A stretch of DNA of 48,498 bases from Vagococcus martis (GTDB lineage: Bacteria > Bacillota > Bacilli > Lactobacillales > Vagococcaceae): the NCBI RefSeq assembly GCF_002026305.1, contig NZ_MVAB01000002.1:1-48498 (forward strand), written 5' to 3'. This document shows, piece by piece, positions 1 to 11,322 of the stretch. How positions within the stretch are numbered: position 1 is the first letter of the stretch; every line of letters starts with the position of its first letter. A program made the translations under genes and the position numbers. The notes below the pieces were generated by a model. It was not told where the DNA came from and made no database searches. It saw nothing but the letters and a program-made list of their open reading frames with translations.

Positions 1-26
1 AAATGATAAATTGTAGGTGAAGATAA

Positions 27-537
27 ATGACAATAGGGCAAGTGTTGAAAGAGAAACGGAAAGAGTCAATTAACTCAAGAGCAATTGGCTGAAAAAAAAT
101 ATATGTAACAAATAGGACAGTATCTAATTGAAAACTGGTAAAACAACTCCTGATATTGATAGTCTCATTCGACTATCTGCTCTATTTGATTTATCTTTGG
201 ATAACTTATTATTGGAGGGATCAGATATCGTGGAAAACATCAAAAAATTGAAGCTGCTAAAATCGCAAAAAAATACTTTACTTTCAGTTGGTTAACTAAC
301 ATAGTTTTTGTTTTAATACTAGGCACACAAAAATATATGGTGATTTATCAACTGTAGCTTTTGTTTACTAACTCTTGGAATTATTTTAAATAGTTTCACT
401 ATGTTTTATTTTGCTAAAGAAGTGAAAGTAACAATGAATAAAAGCCCATATCAGATATTAAAAACTGAAAATAAATGGTTGTTGATTGAATATTAATATT
501 TAGTTTTAGTATTATGGCTTACCTTTTTGCTAGGTGA
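27..537 (+). pseudogene. XRE regulator with membrane tail, 173-aa gene, frameshifted copy
   Basis: Copy 1 of the gene described at 11323-11844. At least eight small indels (first at about 66, loss of AT) break the frame. Most likely consensus errors at the contig end. Confidence 0.85.
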
Positions 538-549
538 TTAATTCCATTT

Positions 550-582
550 AAAAGCCCTCAGAATCGATTCTGAGGGCTTTTT
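550..582 (+). terminator. Terminator after the 173-aa XRE gene, copy 1
   Basis: Same perfect palindrome followed by a T-run as at 11857-11889. Confidence 0.85.
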
Positions 583-628
583 ATCAATTGTTTGGACATT
601 CCTAGCAGATACTTGAAAAATCATTCTA

Positions 629-656
629 GGTTCACATAATGGCAATTATACGATGT
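629..656 (-). other. pdif-like Xer site h, copy 1
   Basis: Identical to the site at 11936-11963 and again touching the stop codon of the small membrane protein gene. Confidence 0.72.
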
Positions 657-932
657 TCATTTTAAAAGCATAAAGATAGATAAGCATAGTAAAATTAACC
701 CAATTATCAAAACGATAACAGCAGTTGATTTTCCTATATTTTTATCTGTTTCATTATTTATCAGAGTTCCTGACTAAATTTGCCCAGCTTAAATCTTTTT
801 TTACACCCAATTGATAAGATATATAAAATAAAAATAAACTTAAAATAAGGAATGTATATTTGTAGGTACATTAAAATAATAGCTATTAATATAAATAAGA
901 CAAAACTTTATTATGGTAATTACTCTATTCAT
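657..932 (-). pseudogene. Small membrane protein, 92 aa, frameshifted copy
   Basis: Copy 1 of 11964-12242. Base losses and gains, for example in the GGTTTATCAG stretch at about 755, destroy the frame. Probably sequence error. Confidence 0.8.
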
Positions 933-991
933 AACAATCACCCTCTTTCAAATCCTATATATAATTATATCATGTGTACTAAATCAAGGTT

Positions 992-1020
992 AGTTTACAT
1001 AACTGGTGATTATACGAAGT
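992..1020 (-). other. pdif-like Xer site a, copy 1
   Basis: Identical to 12304-12332. The left arm AGTTTACATAA is intact. Confidence 0.75.
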
Positions 1021-1072
1021 TACTTTTTGATATATTATGGTACAATAAATAAAAAAGAATGGAGAGATTTTT

Positions 1073-1267
1073 ATGTCAGAAAAGAATTATTAAAATCAGA
1101 AAAGCTCCGAATAAAAAATGATAAATTACGTGCAAAAGGTAAAGACCCTTTGAAAGGTTCAAACCCAATGGTTAATACTGGAATGGTTGGAATTAACAAA
1201 GCGAACATAGGAATTACAGATAAAATTCAATTTATATGGCGAATCCCAATTTTAAAAAAGAGATTAG
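1073..1267 (+). pseudogene. 66-aa protein of unknown function, frameshifted copy
   Basis: Copy 1 of 12384-12584. It lacks one A near the start codon and has further losses near 1226. Confidence 0.8.
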
Positions 1268-1280
1268 TTATTAATACCTT

Positions 1281-1308
1281 AGTTAACATAATCACCATTT
1301 TAAGAAGC
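1281..1308 (-). other. pdif-like Xer site b, copy 1
   Basis: Identical to 12599-12626. Confidence 0.65.
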
Positions 1309-1370
1309 TGTAGAGGTACCAACGGATTCAACTCGCAAGATTGTGAATCTTAAAAGGTCTACCTCAAAAT

Positions 1371-1406
1371 AAAAAAAGAAGCCTTAGAAATAAGGCTTCT
1401 TTTTTT
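1371..1406 (+). terminator. Bidirectional terminator between the 66-aa gene and mob, copy 1
   Basis: Hairpin AAGAAGCCTTA / TAAGGCTTCTT flanked by A- and T-runs, as at 12691-12724. Confidence 0.85.
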
Positions 1407-1487
1407 ATGAAGATAGTGAAATTTGAAAATCATTTTGAGGGGGTTTTTATTTTTTAAAATTAATATTACTAGTAACATTAATTTTTT

Positions 1488-2763
1488 TTAGCGAGACATT
1501 CCTCTACTTTTTTGTTGCTCTATCTGTTTTTCTCGTGTGATTAATTGTTTTAACCACGTTGTTAACTGCTGAATCCATTGAGTTAAGCGATTTTCAGGAT
1601 ATATCGCTTAATTTTATTTTCTTCAAGAGTCTCCTTCCAGTCTGAACACTCATAAGAATCTCGTGGTTTTTCGTCATGCTCGAGTTGTCTAAAAATAATT
1701 CGACCTTCATATTCTACTTGCGACATAGAAAAGTCAGTTTTTCCCATATCTTTTAATAAACTTTTCAGAACTCTATTGTTGTCCCTTACTTGTAGTGTGT
1801 GTTCTTGTGTTTCTTCTAAGTCTTGCTTCAGATGTCTATTTTCTTGTTTTAAATTAATCTGATTGTCACGACCTTCTAATTGGAAGGTGTGTTTCTCTAT
1901 TTTTTCAGTTAAATTTTTGACCTTTTTATTTAGGTTATAATTAGTTTTTTTAGTAATTCAGCTTCTTTTTGAACCCACCCATAAACTCTTTTAAATGAGT
2001 TAAATTTTTGGTATCAACAATCGTTTTCCTAAAATGTTTTTTCAAATTGATTGGTTTAAATGAGTCCATTGATCTTGAACGTCGTACACGTTTTGAGTCG
2101 AGACACCTATATTTTTTAACTTCTTTTATTTTTTTATTGATATGCTCTTTTCTTTGAGATAGCTCTGTTTCTTTTTCAGCGATTTCTTTTGCCATTTTTT
2201 TGATGATTTTAACGTCATCAATGCCAATTGTTTGATTGTTTAAAATTCCTTCCTGGTAAATGTGAGGAATTTGTTGTTTGAGATACTTATCCAGGTCTTG
2301 ATGAAAAGAAGATAGTTCTTTCCTAGTTAAGACCTCTTTGGCAGAGACTTTCTCACGTTGCTTTTTTTCATCAAAAACAACAGGAATAAAGGCATAATGC
2401 AAGAGGTGTCGTTTCATCATGATGAACGGTTGCTGATAATACATTTTGACTACCGTATCGTTCATTCAGAAAATCAACTGTCGCTTTAAAAAACTCTTTT
2501 TGAGTACTCATTGTCTCTTGTTCAAGTGATTTAGGAAGTGTCACAATCCAGTCAGCATAACTTTAACGTCAGCACGATTAAAGCAATAGACTTCTAACCT
2601 ATTTTTTAACCGTTGATTCATATCGCCTTCTTATCACACAAATCATAATTCAAATAAGTTCGTTCTGAATCAATATCAGGTTAGAATGATTGGTTGTTTT
2701 TCTTTCAATGTGAATGGACAATCCGTTCACAGAACCTTGAGTAAATTTTTCAACGTGAGCCAT
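1488..2763 (-). pseudogene. MobV relaxase, frameshifted copy
   Basis: Copy 1 of 12807-14096. Several single-base losses and gains break it, so only a 171-codon fragment is open in the middle. Confidence 0.9.
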
Positions 2764-2819
2764 GAGAAAACCTCCTAAATAAGTTGAGTTCATCATAGCA
2801 TGGTTAGAGACCAATTCAA

Positions 2820-2843
2820 TTTGGTATAGCTCGTTATACCAAA
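2820..2843. other. Candidate oriT inverted repeat, copy 1
   Basis: Same 9-bp arms as at 14154-14177. Confidence 0.45.
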
Positions 2844-3059
2844 ATAGATTTTGGCACTCGGTCTGCGACGCATTTCGACTGTTTCCAGTCGAGCTAAAAC
2901 GTTCAGATAAAATCGCCTTTTAGGCAATTTATGATCTTCTCTTTTTAGCAGCTGTCCAAATTGTTTCCAATTTAGACTCGCTGCTTTTATCTATCAACGG
3001 TGGCTAGATTGCCAATGGTTGATAGAGAAAAAAAGAACCTACTAAGGTTCTCTCAAAAT

Positions 3060-3796
3060 CTAAATAGATGTATCTGTAATCATGATTTCATAGCCAACCA
3101 CTTTTCGCCCTCTTTTTGTGTGGTAACGAAAAATTCGCATGCAATCTTTTCTTCCAATTCTTCGATAGAGCGTGTAATAACTTTTTGAAAAAATTGTCCT
3201 GCAGGCATACGAGAATCTTTACCTAAAAACCATGACTGCCAACTTTCTAAATCAGCAGAAATAGTTGTATATTTTTCTCTACCTCTTCTATGAGATTCCC
3301 AAAGCTTTAACATAATTAGTGAATACTTCCCGTTAATTCTAGAAAGTTCATTTAATCTAAAACTATAAAAATGTTCTTTCAAATCAAAAACTAAAGGAGC
3401 AGCATCTTCAGAAAATTTAAATCTAACAACACCATTCTCTAAAAATTTAATTCTAGAAAATAATTGAGTCATTAAAATACCACTTACACCATCTTCAACT
3501 ATAGGTAAATACAAAGCAGTATTTTCATTTAGTTTTTTAAAAGCTTTAGCAATCCTAGTATATGAATCGCCTGAAGTATTAAGATTAAAATGTTTAATGA
3601 TTTCCAATGCTGATACTTCATATTCATCATCTAATTTAGAGTCTTTTGTAACATAGCTAAAACAGTAATCAAGAACACGTTGTTCAAAAGATTTTAAGCC
3701 ACCAAACGACTTAGCTAAATCATTTCCTTGAACTACTAAGTAATCTTGACGTGCTAATAAATCTTTTATTGCTAGCTCGGCTTTCTTGTTTTTCAA
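3060..3796 (-). pseudogene. RepB-type initiator, 3'-end frameshifted copy
   Basis: Copy 1 of 14400-15137. One T is missing in a T-run near 3112, which replaces the last residues and stops the frame at 3080. The rest is identical. Confidence 0.9.
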
Positions 3797-3850
3797 ATTA
3801 TACACCTCTATTCATCTGATTATGTATAATAAACCAAAAAGAATAACAAA

Positions 3851-3921
3851 ATGGTATTTATAAAAAAGGTATTTATAACGTGGAAAATGGTGGAAAATGG
3901 TATTTATAACCTCTGAAAGCA
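3851..3921. repeat. Iteron array, collapsed copy
   Basis: Only about three damaged GGTATTTATAACGTGG-type repeats remain, compared with five in copies 2 to 4. Array collapse like this is typical of poor consensus over short tandem repeats. Confidence 0.75.
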
Positions 3922-4320
3922 TTGATATTAGTGCGTTTTGAAAGACCCTAAAGTATTTAAAAGTATTTAAAAGTATTCTTTAAAGTATTTACTTAGTAGG
4001 ATAAGCAATTATTTTTTTAATTTCTTTTGAAAAAAGTTAACTAAAAAACAATTAAAAAAGGAGTGAGAGAAAACCACTCTCACATTTTACTTGCAGCAGT
4101 CGCTATACGCTCCTTTGCTAAAAAAATAAAACCTTTCTTTAAAGGATTCTTTTTATATGCTTAAAAACGAGTTTTAAGAGCTTTTAAGCATAAACTAGAT
4201 AAATACGTTATACTTTCTTTAAAACGTCTTACAGACGGTCAGGGCAAGCCCTAACAAACCCAAAAGCAGATAAAGAGTATTAAGATATTAGTTATTCTTT
4301 CTGAAGGAGTTACTATTAAG

Positions 4321-4776
4321 ATGAAAAATGAAGAATATAAAACAATAAAAGAACTAGCAGATGACTTAGGTGTGACCAAACAAACAGTCCAATATCATTA
4401 CAAATCTTTGCCGACAAAGAAACAGTATTAAGCGACAAAAGGAGCGATATTGTTAGATAACCGTTTTACAATCACTTTTGTCAGAAAAAATCGGCAAAAA
4501 GAATATAGAGAAACCGACAAAAGAATCAGCAAACTATACAGCAAAGAAACAATTAATATCTAAAGAATTAGAACTTTTAAAAGAAGAATTGAATAATAAA
4601 GATGAGATAATAACTGAATTATTAGAGAGTCAGAAAAATCTTCAAAAATTACTAGATCAGCAACAGGTTTTAACCATTGCAAGCTAATCAAAAAATAGAG
4701 CAATTAGAAATGAACCTAGCAGAATCTGAGGAAAAAAGAAAAATTATCTTTATGGCAACGTTTATTTAGAAAATAA
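4321..4776 (+). pseudogene. DUF536 replication-associated protein, frameshifted copy
   Basis: Copy 1 of 15706-16158. Indels near 4408, 4440, 4465 and 4674 break the frame. Confidence 0.85.
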
Positions 4777-4845
4777 GATTCTCGCAATATGATATATTAT
4801 TAATGGCACTTAGCCCATTTCATTTTGAAAAGGGGTGCTAGATAC

Positions 4846-4956
4846 ATGCTTGATAACATATTCTCGTTATTCATCACGACTGTTTTACAACAGTAACAAC
4901 AGTTATAACTAAAAAGTTATTAAATCGTTGGTTTGACGATAAAGATGATGAAATAA
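4846..4956 (+). pseudogene. Fst-like type I toxin, frameshifted copy
   Basis: Copy 1 of 16229-16339. One T is lost in the run at about 4882 and one A is gained before the stop. Confidence 0.75.
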
Positions 4957-5000
4957 AGGCATGAGTGCCAACAAACCCACTCGTTAGAGTCGCACTAACG

Positions 5001-5079
5001 AAAAAAAAAGCCACTACCTGTGATGAGGTAGTGGCTTTTGTGCTAGATACACTAACACATATTCTCGTTTTCGCACCTT
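5001..5079 (-). ncRNA. Antitoxin RNA of the Fst-like locus, copy 1
   Basis: Same as 16384-16457. The -10 box is changed here by an extra AT. Confidence 0.6.
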
Positions 5080-5147
5080 CATATATATCATGACTTTAAA
5101 TTTCAATCAAAATACTTAATTTAAAGTTACTGGTAATATATAAAAGT

Positions 5148-5175
5148 GACTAACATAAATCAAATTATACCTAGT
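5148..5175 (-). other. pdif-like Xer site c, copy 1
   Basis: Identical to 16529-16556. Confidence 0.72.
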
Positions 5176-5270
5176 GAAATCAAAGACAATCAAACTTGTA
5201 CTTGATTATTACAATCTGTTTATATATAATCAAGTATGAACTTGAATGAGTGATTTTGGAGGAAATAAAC

Positions 5271-5637
5271 GTGACAAATGAAATATGTGAGATTACTTGT
5301 ATTCATGAGGAGCAAGTAACTAATTCAAAAGAGAGATTAAAAAATATACTAATAGCAAAGATCTAAGTTCTTTATTTTAAAATTTTATCAGATGAAAATA
5401 GATTCAAAATATTACATGCTTTAGCTTATGAAGATCAACTATGTGTATGTGACGTAGCCAAATTATATTGGAGCAACTATGGCAAATACATCACATCATT
5501 TGCAATCATTAAAAAAATTAGGTGTTGTAGATAGTAAAAAAAATAGGCAAATTAGTTTATTATTTAGTTCTGATGATAGGATTGTTGAATTGATAAATTT
5601 AGGAAAACAACTAGAACAGGGTGATAGCTATGAGTAA
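5271..5637 (+). pseudogene. cadC: CadC metal-sensing repressor, frameshifted copy
   Basis: Copy 1 of 16651-17013. Extra bases at about 5345, 5375, 5460 and 5540 break the frame. Confidence 0.88.
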
Positions 5638-7745
5638 AGAAACTTCTAGTAAAAACATATCGAGTAGAGGGATTAAGCTGTACGAATTGTGCTGCTAAAT
5701 TTGAAAAAAATGTTAAAAGTATTGAAGGTGTAACAGATGCAAAAGTAAACTTTGGTGCTGGAAAAATTAAAGTTGAGGGAACATCTTCCATTCAAGAAAT
5801 TAAGTCTGCTGGAGCTTTTGAAAATCTAATTATTCAAGATGAGGACAATCAAGAATCTGAAGGGGGACAGAAAGACTCTTTCTTGAAACGTAATTGGAAA
5901 TTAGTTATTTCAGTAATATTAATAGCGATAGCTTTTTATTTTAGAGCTACTGTAGGCGAGAATGATATCATAACTAAAAGCTTATTTATATCAGCCATCG
6001 TTATTGGTGGATTTAGTTTATTTACAGAAGGAATTAAGGATTTACTTAAATTAAACTTTTCAATGGAAGTTTTAATGACAGTAGCAATTATAGGCGCATC
6101 AATTATAGGTGAATGGGCTGAAGGTTCTATGTAGTTATCTTATTCGCTGTTAGTGAAGCCCTTGAACGATTTTCAATGGATAGAGCAAGACAATCTATCG
6201 TTCGTTAATGGATATAGCACCAAAAGAAGCTTTGATTAGAAGAAATAACGAAGAAAAAAATGATAAATGTTTCTGATATTCAAATAGGAGATATTATGAT
6301 TATTAAACCAGGGCAAAAAATAGCTATGGATGGGGTAGTCATTAAAGGACATTCTGCTGTTAATCAAGCAGCAATAACGGGTGAGTCTGTTCCAATTGAA
6401 AAACAAATTAAGGACGAAATTTTTGCAGGAACTTTAAATAAAGAGGAATTTTAGAAGTGGAAGTGACTAAACATGTTAATGATACAACCATTGCTAAAAT
6501 CATTCATTTAGTGGAAGAAGCACAAGGAGAACGAGCACCTGCACAAGCATTCGTTGATAACTTTGCTAAATACTATACCCCTTCTATCATGGCTATTTCG
6601 GCTTTAATTATCATTATTCCACCATTGTTTTTTGGTGGTGATTGAATAAGTGGTTGTACCAGGGTTTATCACTATTAGTAGTTGGTTGTCCTTGTTCATT
6701 AGTTATCTCAACACCTGTTTCAATCGTTTCAGCTATTGGAAATTCAGCTAAAAATGGTGTGCTGGTAAAAGGAGGTATTTATCTCGAAGAAATCGGAGGA
6801 TTAAAAGCAATCGCTTTTGATAAAACAGGGACTTTAACCAAAGGAACGCCTTCTGTAACAGACTTTGTTGTAAGTGACACAAATCAAGAAAATCAGTACT
6901 TATCTATCATTTCAGCGTTAGAAATACTTTCTCAACATCCTTTAGCTTCAGCCATTCTTAAAGAAGCTGATAGAAGAGAGTCAAACTATCAAATGATCGA
7001 TATTATGAATTTTAAATCAGTAACTGGTAAAGGAATTAAAGGTGATTATCAAGGTACAACTTATTTTGTTGGAAGTCCTAAATTATTTGATTCAGAATTA
7101 ATTAGGCAAGCTAGTGTCATGAAAAATTATGAGAAGTTACAAGAGCAAGGAAAAACCGTCATGATTTTTGGAACAGCACAAAATATTTTGGCAATTATCG
7201 CAGTTGCTGATGAATTAAGAAAGTCAAGTTCAGAAGTAATCGCTAAGCTTCATCAGTTAGGTATTGAACATACAATTATGTTAACTGGTGACAATATCAG
7301 AACAGCTAAATCAATTGGAGAACAAGTTGGTGTGACAGACATTAAAGGTGATTTAATGCCACAAGATAAGTTAGATTATATTAAAGAGCTTAAAGAAAAG
7401 TATGGAAAAGTGGCTATGGTAGGAGACGGAGTAAATGATGCTCCTGCGTTAGCATCAGCAACTGTTGGGATTGCAATGGGTGGGGCTGGAACGGACACTG
7501 CTTTAGAAACAGCTGATGTTGCCTTAATGGGTGATGATTTACAAAAGTTACCGTTTATTGTTAATCTTAGTCGAAAAACATTAAAAATTATAAAACAAAA
7601 TATTACTTTCTCTTTAAGCATTAAATTCTTAGCTTTATTGCTAATTATTCCAGGATGGTTATCACTTTGGATTGCTATTGTTGCAGATATGGGAGCAACT
7701 TTATTAGTAACACTTAATGGATTGAGATTGATGAAACAGAAGTAA
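5630..7745 (+). pseudogene. cadA: CadA cadmium/zinc-exporting P-type ATPase, frameshifted copy
   Basis: Copy 1 of 17006-19123. Broken near 5650, 5677, 6130, 6200, 6257, 6447 and 6643. From 6642 to the end (CPC motif onward) the frame is open and identical to copy 2. Confidence 0.92.
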
Positions 7746-7766
7746 GAAATAGTTATTTATCTCGTT

Positions 7767-7795
7767 GATTAACATAATCAAATATTATACGAAGT
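7767..7795 (-). other. pdif-like Xer site d, copy 1
   Basis: Identical to 19145-19173. Confidence 0.75.
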
Positions 7796-7894
7796 AAAAA
7801 GACCTCAACAAGGAACTGACCCCAAAAGATGAGACAAATATAAAAACACCCCTGTTGAATTCATGTAAAATGAATTTAACGGAGGTGTATTTTT

Positions 7895-8218
7895 ATGGTT
7901 AAAAGGATTGCTTATCCAGTAGAAGTAAAAGAAGAAGCTATAAAAATGAAACTTGAAGGTAAAACAACATCAGAAATTATGAATAAACTCAACATTCGGA
8001 ATAAAACTCAGGTGAAAACATGGTGGAAATGGTATAGAAATGGAGAATCTTATCGATTCTCTCAAGGTGTGGGAAAACAATATACTTATGGAAAAGGTAA
8101 TGAACACTTTTCGCCTTTAGAAGTTCTAGAAAGAGAAAACAAGTACTTGAAACAGGAAATTGATGTTTTAAAAAAATACAAGGAGTTGGAAAGGATGTGG
8201 AAAAAGAAGTATTCATAA
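7895..8218 (+). CDS. IS3-family transposase OrfA
   Basis: Intact and identical to 19274-19597. Confidence 0.9.
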   Translation: MVKRIAYPVEVKEEAIKMKLEGKTTSEIMNKLNIRNKTQVKTWWKWYRNGESYRFSQGVGKQYTYGKGNEHFSPLEVLERENKYLKQEIDVLKKYKELERMWKKKYS

Positions 8219-9039
8219 ATTTAGTTGATTCTTATAAAGGAAAACTATCTATAACATGGTTATGTCACTATTTTAGGATAGCTAGAAGTACTTACTATCG
8301 TTGGTCTAAGAAAGAATATGTTGCCGATAATCGAATTAAAATGATTGAGCAGCTGTGTAAAGAAAACAAGTTCACTTATGGTTATCGAAAAATCACTTTT
8401 TTACTTCGTAAAAAGATAAAAGTGAATCATAAAGTTGTTCAGCGTATTATGCAAAAATATGGATGGAGTTGTCAGGTGAAAATAAAGAAAGAAAAACGTC
8501 CAGGTTCTATTTATTTTAAAACTACTAATATAATTGATAGAGACTTTAGTTCAAGTAAGCCACTAGAAAAACTAACAACAGACATCACTTATCTTGATTA
8601 TGGTCCTAAAAGACTCTATCTTTCTAGCATTATGGATTTGTTTAATGGAGAAATACTTTCTTATACAATAAGTGAAAAACAGGACATATCTTGTGTTTTA
8701 GACACACTAAATAAATTACCTAAACTTCCAGATAAATGTATACTTCATTCGGATCAAGGTTCTGTGTATACTTCATATGCTTATTATCACGCAACAAAAG
8801 AAAAGAGCATTACCAGAAGTATGTCCCGAAAAGGGACTCCTGCAGATAATGCTCCAATAGAATCGTTTCATTCCATCCTAAAGTCTGAAACGTTCTCATT
8901 ACACCCAGAGCTTGGAAGCTCTACAATTAGTGTAATTGAAACTGTACAAAATTTCATCAACTATTATAATAAAGAAAGAATTCAACAAAAATACGACTAC
9001 TTATCTCCAGTTGACTATCGGAAAAAAGTAATCGCATAG
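8197..9039 (+). CDS. IS3-family transposase OrfB
   Basis: Intact and identical to 19576-20418. Confidence 0.92.
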   Translation: MEKEVFINLVDSYKGKLSITWLCHYFRIARSTYYRWSKKEYVADNRIKMIEQLCKENKFTYGYRKITFLLRKKIKVNHKVVQRIMQKYGWSCQVKIKKEKRPGSIYFKTTNIIDRDFSSSKPLEKLTTDITYLDYGPKRLYLSSIMDLFNGEILSYTISEKQDISCVLDTLNKLPKLPDKCILHSDQGSVYTSYAYYHATKEKSITRSMSRKGTPADNAPIESFHSILKSETFSLHPELGSSTISVIETVQNFINYYNKERIQQKYDYLSPVDYRKKVIA

Positions 9040-9093
9040 GTGTTTTTATTACTGTCTCATTTTAGGGGTTCAGTCCCACAATTATGAGGTCTT

Positions 9094-9369
9094 TTATTTA
9101 TATATGTCTCTACGATGACCGATTTCTAAAACTAGAATCGTTATAGTGTCATCATCTATGTTTGCCAACAAACGATAATCTCCTATTCTATATCGCCATT
9201 GCCCACTTTTATTACCTACTAATCCTTTTCCGTGAGCTCGAGGAGAATCAGTTCCTTCTAAGTTCTTAGAAATCCAAGATAATATAAGTCTAGCTTGATG
9301 TTTATCCATCTTTTTTAGTGATTTTTGAGCATTTTTTTCATACCGAACGGTGTATTTTTTATCCATCAT
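9094..9369 (-). CDS. RelE/ParE-family toxin
   Basis: Intact and identical to 20473-20748. Confidence 0.88.
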   Translation of the reverse strand: MMDKKYTVRYEKNAQKSLKKMDKHQARLILSWISKNLEGTDSPRAHGKGLVGNKSGQWRYRIGDYRLLANIDDDTITILVLEIGHRRDIYK

Positions 9370-9587
9370 AATCCTAATTCTAGAAGCATATCTTTATGTG
9401 AGATACTTTCGTCACTTAATTCATGAGCTTTCATTGCTTTTTCATATAAAGCCATATCAATTTGATCTTCCAGCCCCTCTAATAATTTAGTCCTAGCCAA
9501 TTCTGATAAACTTAATCCATTTAAATCAGCCATAGATTGAATAAATAATTTTTCCTCATCCGTAACTCTAAATGTAACAGTACTCAT
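9366..9587 (-). CDS. RelB-type antitoxin
   Basis: Intact and identical to 20745-20966. Confidence 0.85.
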   Translation of the reverse strand: MSTVTFRVTDEEKLFIQSMADLNGLSLSELARTKLLEGLEDQIDMALYEKAMKAHELSDESISHKDMLLELGL

Positions 9588-9664
9588 ATAAAAAACCTCC
9601 TTGTGTACATTTGTTTTACATTCTTATTGTATTACAAATGTATACAAGGAGTCAAATTTATAAT

Positions 9665-9692
9665 AGTTAACATAAATCAAGTTATACGGAGT
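9665..9692 (-). other. pdif-like Xer site e, copy 1
   Basis: Identical to 21044-21071. Confidence 0.75.
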
Positions 9693-10245
9693 TCATAGTT
9701 TTGAAGTGACGTTAATATGGGCATTGTATAAATGAACTATATCACTTAGGTAAATAGCTACCTTTTCAGAAGCATAAGGGTGGATTTTGTTATATGCAGT
9801 AATAAGTAAATCTTGATAATAATTAAATAAAACAACCTCATAATAATCGTCACGTAAGGATATACTTTTTAAAAATAGGATATCTACTATATCTTTTAAT
9901 TGTTTTTACTTCTAGATCTAAATTAGGGTAAAATGAAATCAATTTTTTTTCTAGCACATTTTCTTCTATGCTTAAAATTTTTGATAATTCTTTTATACTA
10001 AAACTTATTTTATTTGAAAAACTATAAGCGATAGTATTTACCAAAATAATAGATAATAAATCTATTTGAAGTTGAGTATAATTTTCTATGATTTTATATA
10101 TTGTTTTTTCATATTCTCTATTTATGATTTCATCATCTAAATTTATTTTAATAATTTCTTTATCATAATGAGTTATATCATTGCGATTGAAATTATTCCT
10201 AGCGCATATAAAGTTAATAAAATTTAGAGAATCTTCATCAGTCAT
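9693..10245 (-). pseudogene. 183-aa protein of unknown function, frameshifted copy
   Basis: One extra T in a T-run at about 9869 shifts the frame after residue 125, leaving a 131-codon open frame (9850-10245). Likely sequence error. Confidence 0.8.
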
Positions 10246-10251
10246 TGTAGG

Positions 10252-10512
10252 TTAGGAATAGTCGCCTAGGTTTTGATTGGTTAAAATAAACCCAATGTCT
10301 TCTGCATGCCAAATAAAATCTTTTTCTAAAGCTAGTGCTTCATCTTCTAGCAACCCATCAATAAATATTTTTGATACACAACCTCTTTTATTCGCAATTC
10401 TATCATGGGCTGAGTTCCTATTATTGTTGTTAAGTCTACCTCCAGACCCCTTTCCAATATAAAATAAAGTACCATCATCAGTGTAGTGACCATAAACATA
10501 ATATCTATACAT
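10252..10512 (-). CDS. GIY-YIG-like small protein
   Basis: Intact and identical to 21630-21890. Confidence 0.72.
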   Translation of the reverse strand: MYRYYVYGHYTDDGTLFYIGKGSGGRLNNNNRNSAHDRIANKRGCVSKIFIDGLLEDEALALEKDFIWHAEDIGFILTNQNLGDYS

Positions 10513-10584
10513 AATAAGTCCCCTTTTAGAAAGATTATATCAAACAAGTTCTCTAGAACGTTCTTAAGACTCAAAAATTATCAT

Positions 10585-10613
10585 GATTTACATAACTGGT
10601 TAGTATACCAAGT
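10585..10613 (-). other. pdif-like Xer site f, copy 1
   Basis: Identical to 21963-21991. Confidence 0.72.
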
Positions 10614-10736
10614 TAAACTTATTATCATATTTTGAAGTCAAAATAGCTTTACATTGCTATAATATCAATAAATGTAAGCTATCTTTGATGGAGGATACAT
10701 AGAATATCAACTAAGGTAATGAGTAAGGAGAACGGA

Positions 10737-11165
10737 ATGAATATTGGAGAAACAATAAAAATTAAACGTAAAGATTTGAAGTTAACTCAAGATGAACTGG
10801 CAGAAAAAATTCATGTATCGAGACAAACAATATCTAGTTGGGAGAATTCTAAAAGTTTACCTGACGTCACAAGTTTAATTTTATTGAGCGATGTTTATGA
10901 AATCTCTTTAGATGAATTAATAAAAGGAGATATTACTATGATTAAGAAATTGGAAGTTAAAGAAAGCAAAGAAGGACTAAATTCAAAATTTATAATTAAC
11001 AATGTATTAAATCTATTATTACTTATACTGATGCAATTATTAAAAAATATAGGCTACAATAGTTTCGTTTCTTTTTTTATTACAGTGATAATTTTGGTAA
11101 ATACAGTACCAGTTATAGTTGAGGCTATCAAATATAAAAAGATTTCTGAAAAAAACAAAAAATAG
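10737..11165 (+). CDS. XRE regulator with membrane tail (142 aa)
   Basis: Intact and identical to 22115-22543. Confidence 0.85.
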   Translation: MNIGETIKIKRKDLKLTQDELAEKIHVSRQTISSWENSKSLPDVTSLILLSDVYEISLDELIKGDITMIKKLEVKESKEGLNSKFIINNVLNLLLLILMQLLKNIGYNSFVSFFITVIILVNTVPVIVEAIKYKKISEKNKK

Positions 11166-11179
11166 TTATTTAACTGTTA

Positions 11180-11208
11180 GGTAGACATAATCTGATATTA
11201 TTCTTAGT
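11180..11208 (-). other. pdif-like Xer site g, copy 1
   Basis: Identical to 22558-22586. Confidence 0.65.
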
Positions 11209-11322
11209 TGAAAATACTATTAAATCAATAAAGGAAAAGACTTTCTAATGACTTTTACAGCAATATGAAATAGATTAGAAAGAGAAATAAAAACTCAAAT
11301 GATAAATTGTAGGTGAAGATAA

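Larger units (their letters stand above)
7812..9077 (+). mobile_element. IS3-family insertion sequence, copy 1
   Basis: One T shorter than 19190-20456 (upstream of the orfA start). Flanked by the same ACAA duplication. Confidence 0.9.
1..11296 (+). repeat. Plasmid unit, copy 1 (error-rich in its first two thirds)
   Basis: First of four full head-to-tail copies of the same plasmid. It starts at the same base motif (AAATGATAAATTG) that begins each later copy. It is about 80 bp shorter than copy 2, with many small indels up to about 7.8 kb and almost none after that. Confidence 0.97.

Noticed and set aside
1-7800. Many broken genes in copies 1, 4 and 5 as true pseudogenes of a decaying plasmid.
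   Set aside because: The same genes are intact in copies 2 and 3, the breaks are single-base changes mostly in homopolymers, and they differ between copies. Sequence error explains them better.
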